Source of the DNA: a bacterium
GTDB taxonomy: Bacteria > Methylomirabilota > Methylomirabilia > Methylomirabilales > 2-02-FULL-66-22
Direction of reading: 5' to 3'
DNA: 59,721 bases
Assembly: GCA_029580855.1 (NCBI GenBank)
Contig: JAKPQH010000253.1
Span: 1-59,721 of the forward strand
Below the pieces are notes generated by a model. That model made no database searches. It saw nothing but the letters and a program-made list of their open reading frames with translations, and had not been told where the DNA came from. This document shows positions 51,440-59,721 of the stretch, one piece after another (position 1 is the first letter of the stretch; the number at the start of each line of letters is the position of its first letter). The position numbers and the translations under genes were made by a program.

Positions 51440-52702
51440 CTACTTCGATTCTCCGCCGCCGGCCTTGCAGCTCGCCGCCAGCAGTTCCATGGGGTGCATG
51501 ACCTTGATCTTCGAACCCTTGGCGGCCAGCATGGCCCTGAGTTGCGTGAGACAGGAGGGGCAGCCGCTCACCACCACGTCCGCCTTGGTCGCAATGACGT
51601 GGTCGGCTTTGTCGCGTCCAACACTTTCGGAGAGCGCGGGGTGCGTCACGCAAAACGAGCCGGCGGCGCCGCAGCACACATCGGCCCCCTGCATCTCCAC
51701 GTACTCGACGCCGGGAATCGCTTTCAGGATCTCCCGCGGCTGGCTCTTGATGCCCTGTCCCCGCACCAGGTGGCAGGGATCGTGGTAGGTGACGCGAAGC
51801 GGGATGTGCCCTTCCGGTTTGGGAAACTCGTGCTTGACGAGGAATTCGGAGATGTCCGCGGCGCACCGGGAAAACTTCTCGGCCCGCTCGCGGTAGTCGG
51901 GATCGTCCTTCAGGAGGTGCCGGTATTCCTTGAGGGCTGCACCGCACGAGGCACAATCCGTGACGACGTGCTCATACGCCTCGAGTGCGACGATATTCTT
52001 CCGTGCGAGATCCCGCGCGGCTTCGATATCGCCGTAGGCGCGGTGCGGGACACCGCAGCAGACGACGGCCGGGGCTTCCACGCGGAAGCCCATGCCCGTC
52101 AGCATCGTCCTCGTCGCCATGGCCGCCTCGGCGTACCCCCAGTTCATAAAACAGCCAGCGAAGTAGCCCACCGTCCCGCGACGCCCGTCGCCGTTCGTCG
52201 GCAGATGCTCCGCCTGCGAGCGGAACGACCGCAGCGGCGCCGGCGGCATGGACCGTAGCCCCGCCCGGACCGCGTCGGGGAGCAACCCACCCAACTGTTC
52301 CAGCATGATCCTGGGAATCCCCGCCCGCTGGAGAAGGGCCAGCGGCGGCGTGCCGAGGCTCATCAGGGCCGGCGATCGCAGCGCGGCGAGGAGCATCCGG
52401 ATGGGAACGGGAAGACCGAGGTCTTTGGCGAGGCCCGCCCGCGCCTCCAGGAACAGATCCGTCGTCGGGACGAAGCTCGGACAATTGGTGGCGCACGCCC
52501 CGCAGAGCAGGCAGTCCTCTAGCTTGGCCCGCACGCTCTCCCCGGCCTTCAGGCGGCCGTCCGCGACCGCCTCCAACAGCGCCACCTTGCCGCGCGCCGC
52601 CATCCCCTCGTGCACCGTGTTCTGGTAGAGCGGGCACACGGAGGTGCAGGAGCCGCACTTGTTGCACTTGAAGAGCGCGGCGAGTTCTCTGAACTCCATC
52701 AC
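51440..52702 (-). CDS. glcF: Glycolate-oxidase-type iron-sulfur subunit (GlcF-like)
   Basis: 420 residues. Two 4Fe-4S clusters lie in CNKCGSCTSVCPLYQ and CLLCGACATNCPSF. Two CCG domains (YFAGCFMNWGYAEAAMATRT through CCGVPHRAYG, and TYHDPCHLVRGQG with CCGAAGSF) are present. It transfers electrons from the FAD subunit to the quinone pool. GTG 52702 or ATG 52699 both overlap the GlcD stop. Confidence 0.9.
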   Translation of the reverse strand: MMEFRELAALFKCNKCGSCTSVCPLYQNTVHEGMAARGKVALLEAVADGRLKAGESVRAKLEDCLLCGACATNCPSFVPTTDLFLEARAGLAKDLGLPVPIRMLLAALRSPALMSLGTPPLALLQRAGIPRIMLEQLGGLLPDAVRAGLRSMPPAPLRSFRSQAEHLPTNGDGRRGTVGYFAGCFMNWGYAEAAMATRTMLTGMGFRVEAPAVVCCGVPHRAYGDIEAARDLARKNIVALEAYEHVVTDCASCGAALKEYRHLLKDDPDYRERAEKFSRCAADISEFLVKHEFPKPEGHIPLRVTYHDPCHLVRGQGIKSQPREILKAIPGVEYVEMQGADVCCGAAGSFCVTHPALSESVGRDKADHVIATKADVVVSGCPSCLTQLRAMLAAKGSKIKVMHPMELLAASCKAGGGESK

Positions 52703-54084
52703 GCCCTCCAGATCTTTCCGGGGTTCAGGATGTTCTTCGGATCCAGCGCCCGCTTGATGTCGGCCATCAGCTTCACCGTCTGGTTCGACACCGCCAGCCC
52801 CATGTAGGACTGCTTGCTCAGGCCGATGCCGTGCTCTCCGGAAAGCGTCCCGCCGAGCTTGACCGAGGCCTCGAAGATGGCCGCGATGGCCCGTTCGACC
52901 CGCTCCATCTCCTTGTGGTCGCGCCGGTCCGTCAGGATGTTGGGGTGGAGGTTCCCGTCCCCCGCGTGCCCGAAGATCACGATGGGCAGGTCGTACTCCT
53001 TGGCGATCCGCTGGATCTCCCGCACCATGGCGGGAATGGCGCTGCGCGGCACGCTGATGTCCTCGCCGATCTTGCTCGGCCGTGCGGCGGAGATGGCCGG
53101 CGAGATGGACCGCCGGGCCTTCCAGAGGGCGTCCTCCTCCTTCGTGTCCTTGGCCGTCTGGAAGCTCCGCACACCCTTCTCGCGGCAGATCCGATCGATG
53201 ACCTCGGCTTCGGCTTCCACGGCCGCCGGCATCCCGTCCACCTCGATCAGGAGGATGGCCTCGGCGTCCCGCGGCAGCCCCAGCTTGAGGTAGTCCTCCA
53301 CGCAGTTGATGCTCTTCTGATCCATGATCTCCAGCGTCGCCGGGGTGACGCCGCCCGCCATGATCCCCGCCACCGCGGTGGCCGCGTCGTCCAGCCGGTC
53401 GAAAATGGCCAGCATCGTCTTCTTGGCCGGAGGCCTCGGCAACAGTCGCAGCGTGGCCTCCGTGATCACGCCCAGCGTGCCCTCCGACCCCACGAAAAGC
53501 TGGACCAGGTTGTAGCCGGTCACATTCTTGATCTGCTTCCCGCCCAACCGGAGTACGTCGCCGGACGGCACGACCACCTCCAGCCCCAGCACGTAATCCT
53601 TGGTCACGCCGTACTTCACGCCATGCGGCCCGCCGGCGTTCTCGGCGATGTTGCCGCCCAGAGTGCAGTAGTTGAGGCTGGCGGGGTCGGGCGGATAGAA
53701 CAGCCCCGCCTCCTCGACCGTTTTCTGAAAGACGCCCGTGATGACGCCCGGCTCCACCACGGCCATCATGCTGCTCGTGTCGATCTCTTTGATGCTCCGC
53801 ATCCCTGCCAGGACCAGCGCGATCCCGCCCTGCGCCGGAACCGATCCGCCGGAGAGTCCCGTGCCCGCGCCCCGGGGGACCACCGGAACCGCGTGGTCGG
53901 ATGCAAAGCGCAGGACCGCCGCCACCTCCGCAGCGCTTCGCACCTGGGCGATCGCGTCGGGCAGGGCCTTGAGGCTGGTGCCGTCGTAGGCGTAGAGCGT
54001 CCGATCCTCGATCCCGTCGAAGACCTGATGGGGGGGAAGCAATCGGCGCAAGTCGGCGCCAAGCGAGCGGGTTGCGATAGCCAT
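52699..54084 (-). CDS. glcD: FAD-linked 2-hydroxyacid oxidase subunit (GlcD-like)
   Basis: 461 residues with the PCMH-type FAD domain (VPVVPRGAGTGLSGGSVP, GLFYPPDPASLNYCTLGGNI, GKQIKNVTGYNLVQLFVGSE) and C-terminal metal histidines (VIFGHAGDGNLHPNIL, GEHGIGLSKQSYMG). It oxidises glycolate, D-lactate or another D-2-hydroxyacid. GlcE is absent, which fits D-lactate-type or two-subunit forms. It follows the aminotransferase by 199 bases with nothing recognised between. Confidence 0.93.
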   Translation of the reverse strand: MAIATRSLGADLRRLLPPHQVFDGIEDRTLYAYDGTSLKALPDAIAQVRSAAEVAAVLRFASDHAVPVVPRGAGTGLSGGSVPAQGGIALVLAGMRSIKEIDTSSMMAVVEPGVITGVFQKTVEEAGLFYPPDPASLNYCTLGGNIAENAGGPHGVKYGVTKDYVLGLEVVVPSGDVLRLGGKQIKNVTGYNLVQLFVGSEGTLGVITEATLRLLPRPPAKKTMLAIFDRLDDAATAVAGIMAGGVTPATLEIMDQKSINCVEDYLKLGLPRDAEAILLIEVDGMPAAVEAEAEVIDRICREKGVRSFQTAKDTKEEDALWKARRSISPAISAARPSKIGEDISVPRSAIPAMVREIQRIAKEYDLPIVIFGHAGDGNLHPNILTDRRDHKEMERVERAIAAIFEASVKLGGTLSGEHGIGLSKQSYMGLAVSNQTVKLMADIKRALDPKNILNPGKIWRA

Positions 54085-54283
54085 CCTTTCTCTCCTGCGG
54101 CAGTCAGACCGACTTCACCCCGATGTCGTTTTCCCAGAGCCACCTGAGATCCGCGGCGGATCAGGCTTGACGACCGCATGATAGCGTCCTAGTCCGCTTT
54201 GCAAAAGCCCGCGAGCCTGGACGCCGCTGGTTTGTCTGCGGTTGCGAACGCGCAACCCGGCACCGCGTCGCGTCTGCGGTTTC

Positions 54284-55651
54284 TCAGCACGTCAGCGCCG
54301 CCAAGAACTCTTCCACGACGCCAAGATACTCGCCAAGCTCGGGATCGCCGATCGGGACGGACAGACAGCACCGGCCGCCCTCGGAAAGGAAGACATCACG
54401 ATTCAGGCCGAAGAGGAACAGCGCGGTATGAATGAGGCTGCTGCTCTGGAGGGTATCCCGGTAGCAGCGCACGGGCGCGGCGCTGAAGTGGATCTTGAAC
54501 ATGGAGCCGATTCCGCTCACGTACATCGGGACCGAATAACGGTCACCCAGGGCCTTCAGGCGATCCCGGAGCCCGTCGCCCATCCTGTTCAATCGCGCGT
54601 AGACCGGCTCCGTGAGCTGTTCCAGCGTGGCGATCCCCGCCGCCATAGTGATCGGATTCGCGTTGAACGTTCCGGCGTGGGGAATCGACCCTCCCCCCGT
54701 TGCCGTGTTGAAGAGCGCCATGATGTCCCGCCGCCCGCCGAACGCCCCCACCGGAAAACCGCCTCCGATGATCTTGCCGAAGCACGTGAGGTCCGGCACG
54801 ATGCCGAAGAGCTTCTGCGCCCCGCCGCCATCCAGACGGAAACTCTGAACCTCGTCCAGGATGAAGACGATGCCGAGGCGCGTGGCCTCGCGGTGGAGCC
54901 CGACGAGAAAATCCCGCTCGGCCGGAACGAAGCCCACGCTCCCGAGGATCGGCTCGACGATCACGCAGGCCAGGTCGGACGCATGCACCGCCAGGATCCG
55001 CCTGGCCGCCTCCAGATTGTTGTAGGGAATGATGACGACGTCGTTCAGGACGCCCGGCGTGATACCGGCCGATCCCGCCACGGCCACCGGCGCCTCGGCG
55101 GGCCCGCCGCTTCCCGCCGGCACGCGGACGCTGTTCTCCACGCAGTCGTGCGTTCCGTGGTACCCGCCCTCCATCTTTGCGACCTTCGGGCGCCCGGTGA
55201 ACGCCCGGGCGGCCCGGATGGCCATCTGCGTTCCCTCGCTCCCGCTGTTGGTGAAGCGAATCTGCTCGACCGAGGCCACGCGGTCGACGAGCATCTCGGC
55301 GAGGACCGTCTCCAGCCCGGAATTCGTCTGAAACGCCGTGCCGCGGCCGAGCTGCTCTTCCACCGCCTTCACGACGACGGGCGGCCGATGCCCGAGGATC
55401 AGCGTTGTGGCGCAGTTGAAGAGATCCAGCCGCCGATGCCCATCCACGTCCACCACGCGACAGCCTTCCCCGTAGGCGGTCTGACATGGGAACGGGGGGA
55501 AGTAGCAGAGTGTGCGCGACACGCCGCCCGGCAGGACGCGGCAGGATCGTTCGAATGCTTCCCTCGACCGCGGATTGCTCGCCTCATAGACCACCCGTTC
55601 TCGCTCCAAGATTTGCCTGGCCCGGGGCTCCAGTTCCGCCAGCGCCGCCAT
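54284..55651 (-). CDS. Class III aminotransferase (glutamate-1-semialdehyde mutase-like)
   Basis: 455 residues from ATG 55651 (GAAGGAGAG ahead). FTNSGSEGTQMAIRAARAFT, GGYHGTHDC, FILDEVQSFRLDGGG and the PLP-lysine motif CFGKIIGGGFPVGAFGG are typical of the GSAM subgroup. The heme operon elsewhere in the window lacks hemL, so it could be a GSAM, but context with 2-hydroxyacid oxidases suggests a catabolic aminotransferase. The substrate cannot be assigned. Confidence 0.85.
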   Translation of the reverse strand: MAALAELEPRARQILERERVVYEASNPRSREAFERSCRVLPGGVSRTLCYFPPFPCQTAYGEGCRVVDVDGHRRLDLFNCATTLILGHRPPVVVKAVEEQLGRGTAFQTNSGLETVLAEMLVDRVASVEQIRFTNSGSEGTQMAIRAARAFTGRPKVAKMEGGYHGTHDCVENSVRVPAGSGGPAEAPVAVAGSAGITPGVLNDVVIIPYNNLEAARRILAVHASDLACVIVEPILGSVGFVPAERDFLVGLHREATRLGIVFILDEVQSFRLDGGGAQKLFGIVPDLTCFGKIIGGGFPVGAFGGRRDIMALFNTATGGGSIPHAGTFNANPITMAAGIATLEQLTEPVYARLNRMGDGLRDRLKALGDRYSVPMYVSGIGSMFKIHFSAAPVRCYRDTLQSSSLIHTALFLFGLNRDVFLSEGGRCCLSVPIGDPELGEYLGVVEEFLAALTC

Positions 55652-55829
55652 ATCCGCTCTCCTTCTCCAGTCACGGTTCTCCCCGTTCGAGGTGGTATCT
55701 TCCGGCCGGACCTCCTGTTGCGTCAAGCGGTTTCTGGTCCGAGCGGGTTGCCCTTGACACCCTCTTGAGGTCTGCGCCGTACTGCGGACACCGGGTTCGC
55801 TCCGTCCGCCATACAAGGAGAATAGGGCC

Positions 55830-56912
55830 ATGGCGTTGCTCGATGATCTCCTCCAGAAGCGCGTCTTCCCCGTGGAGCTGGAACGGTACTGCACGTATGC
55901 GATGGAGCAGGCGGGCCTGCCCAGGGACGCCGCCGCCGTCTCGGCCCGCGTCCTGACGACGGCGGATCGCTGGGGGATTCACACCCAGGGGGCTCGGCAG
56001 ATTCGCCAGCTCATGAAGAACATCCGGGACGGCCGGATCGACGCCACAGCGCGGGCGGGCGTCACTGCCGCAGGGCCGGCCATTGCGATTCTGGACGGGA
56101 ACCGCGCCATGCCGCTCGTCACCGCCTGCACCGCCATGGAGTCGGCCATCCGGAAGGCGGGGGAGGCTGGGATCGCCTATGTCGGAGTGAAGCGGTCAAG
56201 CCACATCGGGGCCGCCGGTTACTATGCGACGATGGCCCTCCCGCACGACATGATCGGGATCGCGATGACCAACACCGATCCCTGGATGACGGTACCCGGC
56301 GGCAAGGGACCCATCATGGGCACCAACCCCATTGCCTACGCGATCCCGGCCGGTAGCGAGCGGCCCGTCTTCCTGGATATCGCCACCAGCTCCGTCGCCG
56401 TCACCAAGATCCTGGCGGCCAAGGCCCCGGGGAAACGACTGCCCGAGAAGTGGCTGGTGGACGACGCCGGGCGGCCCACCGACGATCCGGCCAACTACCC
56501 GGCCCAGGGAGCGCTGCTCCCCATGGCCGGCCACAAAGGCTATGGCTTGGCCGTTTTGGTGGAAACGCTCACGGCCATGATTCCCGGCGCCGCCTTTTTG
56601 AGCGGGGTCAAGTGTTGGGCCTTCGACATCCCGGACAAAACCAACCAGGGGCACGCGTTTCTCGCAATCAACGTGGGAGCCATGACACCACTGGTCGAGT
56701 TCAAGGCGCGGATGGACGCCATGATCCGCGAGATCAAGGCGGCGCCAAAGGCAGGCGACGGGCGGATCTACCTGCCTGGCGAGATGGAGTGGGAGCGCCA
56801 GGAGCGGGCGCGGCGAGACGGCATCGCCCTACCGGTTTACGTTCTGGTCAATCTCATCCGTCTGGCCGAGGACACCGGGACGCCGGAGTCGCTCGCAGCG
56901 ATCTTCCACTGA
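55830..56912 (+). CDS. Ldh/malate dehydrogenase-like NAD(P)-dependent oxidoreductase (type-2 MDH/LDH family)
   Basis: 360 residues with AAVSARVLTTADRWGIHTQG at the N-terminus, VKRSSHIGAAGYYATMAL (active-site His), MTNTDPWMTVPGGKGPIMGT, LDIATSSVAVTKIL and the late GHKGYGLAVLVETLT. The family reduces or oxidises 2-ketoacids and hydroxyacids (malate, sulfolactate, ureidoglycolate and others). AAGGAGAA precedes the ATG. It is divergent from the aminotransferase, sharing a 178-base promoter region that holds a TTGACA at 55754. Confidence 0.9.
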   Translation: MALLDDLLQKRVFPVELERYCTYAMEQAGLPRDAAAVSARVLTTADRWGIHTQGARQIRQLMKNIRDGRIDATARAGVTAAGPAIAILDGNRAMPLVTACTAMESAIRKAGEAGIAYVGVKRSSHIGAAGYYATMALPHDMIGIAMTNTDPWMTVPGGKGPIMGTNPIAYAIPAGSERPVFLDIATSSVAVTKILAAKAPGKRLPEKWLVDDAGRPTDDPANYPAQGALLPMAGHKGYGLAVLVETLTAMIPGAAFLSGVKCWAFDIPDKTNQGHAFLAINVGAMTPLVEFKARMDAMIREIKAAPKAGDGRIYLPGEMEWERQERARRDGIALPVYVLVNLIRLAEDTGTPESLAAIFH

Positions 56913-56915
56913 CCC

Positions 56916-57277
56916 TCAGCCCTCCAACGCGTGGACCCGCGGTTCTTCGGGTGAAACCAACTCCGGTGCCGAGATGTGCGTGGCGTTCAGGATCACCGGT
57001 GGCGCCACGCCGGCGCCATCGCCTCCTCCCACCACATGGCAGGGTGCCATCGGCGACCGGGCTTGAGACCGGGAAAGTGGGACTCGGGTGCAGCCGTCGA
57101 GAGATCGTCACCCTGCCGCCCGGCCAACACGCGAAACTCCCGGGTTACCTGCGGACACGCCACGCGTACCCCGTACGCGTCCGCTCCCGTGCTGCACACA
57201 CCGTCGCGGTAGAAGCCCGTCTTGGGCGCCGCGCAGCACAATCGCAGGCCCCGCTCTCGACATATTGTGTGTGGCAA
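56916..57277 (-). pseudogene. DUF2237-family relic
   Basis: Minus-strand reading GFYRDGVCSTGADAYGVRVA, FRVLAGRQGDDLSTAAPESH and FPGLKPGRRW follows DUF2237 closely, including GNDLTTP..FPGLKPGDRW. A frameshift near 57010 moves the end into another frame, AGVAPPVILNATHISAPELV, which stops at 56916. The N-terminus is shortened. No function is known for the family. Confidence 0.7.
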
Positions 57278-57338
57278 AATATTTAAGGGGACGTTGTTGC
57301 CTAAGTAAACCTTTTATAATACACCCTCGTTAGTATTT

Positions 57339-57905
57339 TCACGATACCCGATGTCGAAACTCCGGGGCGCCTGGCCGCCTTGGCCACCTGATACTGAATT
57401 CGCTCACCGACTGTCGAGCCAGTTTCACCCGAGCATTCGCGGCGTGCCGCCCACACCCATCAAGCTGGAGTTCACCAAGACCGATCCCCGCCGATGTACA
57501 CCCCCCGAACGCGTTTTCGGTTTGCTTGCTTCGTTCCGCAATTGCATGCATGCGCCGTAATCGTCCTTCGCCATACGCGACCAGTCGCTCAACGAATGGG
57601 TCTGCCCCTAGAATCCGAGGGCCGGCGAGGATTTGATCGCCTCGCGAGTTTAGCGCTTCGACCTCCGTCCGCCCGCCAAGAATGTAGATCAACCCACCGC
57701 CGAGGACTTCCGGCCGTCTCCTCTGCGCAATGCCGTCTTGGACGAAGCGGCGATACGCCATCGCCGCGTCCGTTTCCCGCACACCGAATCACGAGAGGAC
57801 GTAGCGCCGATCTTGCCGCGGCCACTGTACGTTCCCGGAATTTAACGGAGTATCTGCACCACGGGTATCGACCTGGCTCCGTTACACCCGAACACAATTT
57901 TGCCC
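57339..57905 (-). pseudogene. REP-associated Y1 transposase relic
   Basis: The reading YRRFVQDGIAQRRRPEVLGG, GGRTEVEALNSRGDQILAG and RILGADPFVERLV fits the C-terminal half of REP-associated Y1 transposases. Upstream in the same frame QDRRYVLS, TGA, FGVRE has TGA where relatives have Trp. The HUH catalytic part is not recognisable. An AT-richer stretch (57270-57340) lies below it with no gene. Confidence 0.6.
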
Positions 57906-58016
57906 AAAGCGGATTCGGCTGGATATACCGAACCGGTTCTCAGAAGTACGAGTCCTCGTCGCAGACGACGGACTTGTAGCGGTTTTCAAAAAGGTGCCCG
58001 TGTCGTCCGTGATGCT

Positions 58017-59721
58017 TGTGATTTTTCAGAAACTTTCCCCCAGTAATCCCTGAGTTTTTCAGAAACTTTCCCCCACGAGTTTGTCGCAAACATTCCGCCA
58101 CCCCGGCATGCGGGCTTTCGGGCTATGGTGCCCCCTCCACCAACTCCAGGAGGGGCTATGGCCTATCGCGAGCTGTCCATGATCGAGGTGCAGGAGGTGT
58201 TGCGCCGGTACGTCAATGGAGCCGGACTCCGGGCGATCGCCCGCGGGGCCGGCGTCGACCGGAAGACCGTGGGGAAGTTCATCCGCGCAGGGACCGCGGT
58301 GGGGCTCCGCCCCGGAGGCCCGCCGCCGACCGAGACCCAACTCGCCACGATCCTCACCGCGCTCCGAGGACCGGGCCGCCCCAAGCAGGTAGACGCGGGC
58401 GCGGCGCTGCAGCCTCACCAGGCGCAGATTCAAGCCTGGCTCGGGGAGGGCCTGCGACTCACGAAGATCTACCGCCGCTTGCGGGCGCAAGGCGTAACGC
58501 TGTCGTACAGCTCGCTGTATCGCTTCGCCCAAACCCACTGCGGCTTCGGCACCCCGGCGATCACCGTCCGGGTCGCTGACCCACCTCCCGGCGACGCCGC
58601 CGAGGGCGACTTCGAGGTGCTGGGCCTCTGGACCGATCCGGCCACCGGCACCCGGCGGCGCGTCTACGGGCTCCTGGTGATGCTCTGCCACAGCCGGTAC
58701 GCCTGTCTCGCCGTGAGCCTGCGGCAAGATCTCGGAGCCCTCCTCGACGGGCTCGAACTCGCCTGGACGTTCTTTGGCGGGGTCACCAGGCGCCTGGTCC
58801 TCGACAATCTCAGGCCGGCCGTGACCAAGGCCGATCGCTACACGCCGACCCTGAGCAAGGTCTTCGTGGAGTACGCCCAGTACCGGGGCTTCGTCGTGGA
58901 TCCGACCGCGCCGGTCCATCCCACGGGGAAGCCCAAAGTCGAACGCGGGGTGCCCTCTGCCCGGGAGGACTTCTTCCGGGGCGAGCAGTTCCGAGACCTG
59001 GCCGAGATGCAAGCCCGCGCGCTCGTCTGGTGTCGCGAGGTCGCGGGGACGCGGGTGCACGGCACCACCCAGCAGATCCCGCGCGTCGTGTTCGAGACCG
59101 TAGAGCGGGCCGCCTTGCTCCCGCTGACCCCCGACCCGTTCGACCGGCCGACGTGGGCGCAGGCCACCGGGCACCCCGACCACCACCTGCAGTTCCGGCG
59201 TGCCTTGTACTCGGTGCCGACCCGCTACGTGGGGCAGCGCGTCGAGGTCCGAGGCGACAGCCGCCTGGTCCGGATCTACCACCGCGGCGTGTTGATCAAG
59301 ACGCATCCCGTCCACCCGCCCGGTCGGCGCTCGACCGATTACGCCGACTACCCGGCCGACCTGACGCCGTATGCGTTGCGGGCGCCGGACCGCTGCATCC
59401 AGCAGGGCACCGCGCTCGGCCCCGCCGTGGGGCAGTTCCTCACCGTCCTGCTCGGCGGCGTCTTCCCCTGGGCGCGCTTGCGGCAGGCGCAGGCCGTGCT
59501 GCGCTTGGCCGAACGCTTCGGTGCCCCTCGGGTCAACGCCGCCTGCGCGCGGGCGCTGGCCTTCGACCTCGTGGATGTCCGGCGCGTGCAGCGGATCCTG
59601 CAGCACGCCCTCGAGACCGAACCGGCGCCCACCGAGCGCGGCGCCGTGCTCCCCTTGCCGGCCCGCTTCGCGCGGCCGCCGGCAAGCTTCGTCCATCGTG
59701 TCCCTGACAAGGAGCAGACCC
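58017..59721 (+). mobile_element. IS21-family element, left end and istA (truncated by the window edge)
   Basis: The element appears to start near TGTG 58017. Two perfect 21-base direct repeats (58022-58042 and 58055-58075, period 33) precede istA and match the multiple terminal repeats IS21 transposases bind. istB and the right end would lie beyond the window. Confidence 0.8.
58158..59721 (+). CDS. istA: IS21-family transposase IstA (3' end outside window)
   Basis: Open from ATG 58158 (AGGAGGGG ahead) to the right edge, 521 codons with no stop. The N-terminal helix-turn-helix (RYVNGAGLRAIARGAGVDRK) is followed by a DDE core: EGDFEVLGLW, GLLVMLCHSRYACLAV, LVLDNLRPAVTKADRY, HPTGKPKVERGVP with the last acid. 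FRRALYSVPTRYVGQRVEV is the late IstA domain. A long minus-strand frame over it is a composition artefact. Confidence 0.9.
   Translation, partial: MAYRELSMIEVQEVLRRYVNGAGLRAIARGAGVDRKTVGKFIRAGTAVGLRPGGPPPTETQLATILTALRGPGRPKQVDAGAALQPHQAQIQAWLGEGLRLTKIYRRLRAQGVTLSYSSLYRFAQTHCGFGTPAITVRVADPPPGDAAEGDFEVLGLWTDPATGTRRRVYGLLVMLCHSRYACLAVSLRQDLGALLDGLELAWTFFGGVTRRLVLDNLRPAVTKADRYTPTLSKVFVEYAQYRGFVVDPTAPVHPTGKPKVERGVPSAREDFFRGEQFRDLAEMQARALVWCREVAGTRVHGTTQQIPRVVFETVERAALLPLTPDPFDRPTWAQATGHPDHHLQFRRALYSVPTRYVGQRVEVRGDSRLVRIYHRGVLIKTHPVHPPGRRSTDYADYPADLTPYALRAPDRCIQQGTALGPAVGQFLTVLLGGVFPWARLRQAQAVLRLAERFGAPRVNAACARALAFDLVDVRRVQRILQHALETEPAPTERGAVLPLPARFARPPASFVHRVPDKEQT

Noticed and set aside
58059..59696. 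A 545-residue minus-strand frame over the IS21 transposase
   Set aside because: It is the antisense of istA, is R/G/P/E-rich low complexity and shows no domain; GC-rich codons keep the reverse frame open.

Overview
The window is 59.7 kb of GC-rich chromosomal DNA, probably from an uncultured Gram-negative bacterium. It carries O-antigen-type sugar genes, a CcsB-type (system II) cytochrome c maturation gene beside a complete tetrapyrrole operon, and GTG starts in many genes. The content fits the Methylomirabilota/NC10-Rokubacteria neighbourhood, but that placement is an impression only. Transposase fragments lie at both ends (IS481-type left, IS21-type right). No tRNA, rRNA or CRISPR array was seen.

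Layout. (1) 0.2-18.4 kb, all on the minus strand: a surface-polysaccharide cluster. It has two DegT-type sugar aminotransferases, RfbB, two more NAD-sugar epimerases, a flippase, a formyltransferase, four GT4 glycosyltransferases, a methyltransferase, an AsnB-type amidotransferase and a WecA/MraY-like initiating transferase, and it runs into DUF4321 and Maf. (2) 18.4-24.0 kb, minus strand: siroheme/heme operon (precorrin-2 dehydrogenase, CcsB, HemA, HemC, fused CobA-HemD), closed by a strong terminator. (3) 24-31 kb: nrdR, glyA, a lytic transglycosylase, a plus-strand pair (Fe-alcohol dehydrogenase plus UroD-family protein) and an M23 peptidase. (4) 31-40.6 kb: a peroxiredoxin relic, a divergent thymidylate-synthase-family protein, mazG, a DinG-type helicase, a phosphomutase-like metalloenzyme, NfeD and slipin, folP and two small proteins. 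(5) 40.8-51.4 kb: an accessory region with hsp20, arsenic and metal genes, and several relics. (6) 51.4-59.7 kb: GlcF/GlcD, a class III aminotransferase, an Ldh-family dehydrogenase, relics and IS21.

The most interesting part is the arsenic/metal region. Two short genes are interrupted by an in-frame TGA exactly at a motif cysteine: a heavy-metal-associated (HMA) protein with GMT-U-GGC at 42336-42563, and an AhpD/CMD-like protein with CYP-U at 46572-46886. Each TGA is followed by a perfect stem-loop in the bacterial SECIS window, so both are read as selenoproteins. A third TGA interrupts a MarR regulator (46953-47411) at the head of the AhpD-arsM operon; its reading is less certain. The ArsM in that operon is fused to an ArsN2-type acetyltransferase. 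Around them are two ArsR-controlled units (ArsR, thioredoxin-like protein and ArsP-like permease; ArsR and ACR3) and a tungsten-enzyme-type radical SAM maturase. TGA is a normal stop elsewhere in the window, and relics nearby have TGA at tryptophan positions without such context, which gives an internal contrast. The selA/B/C/D machinery is not in this window.

Other notable features are arrays of a degenerate octamer (consensus TYGCCCAR) between genes, a heptamer array that has entered the hemC reading frame, paired elements downstream of nrdR and glyA, and a cluster of gene relics (retropepsin, peroxiredoxin, DUF1232, GNAT, DUF2237, Y1 transposase).
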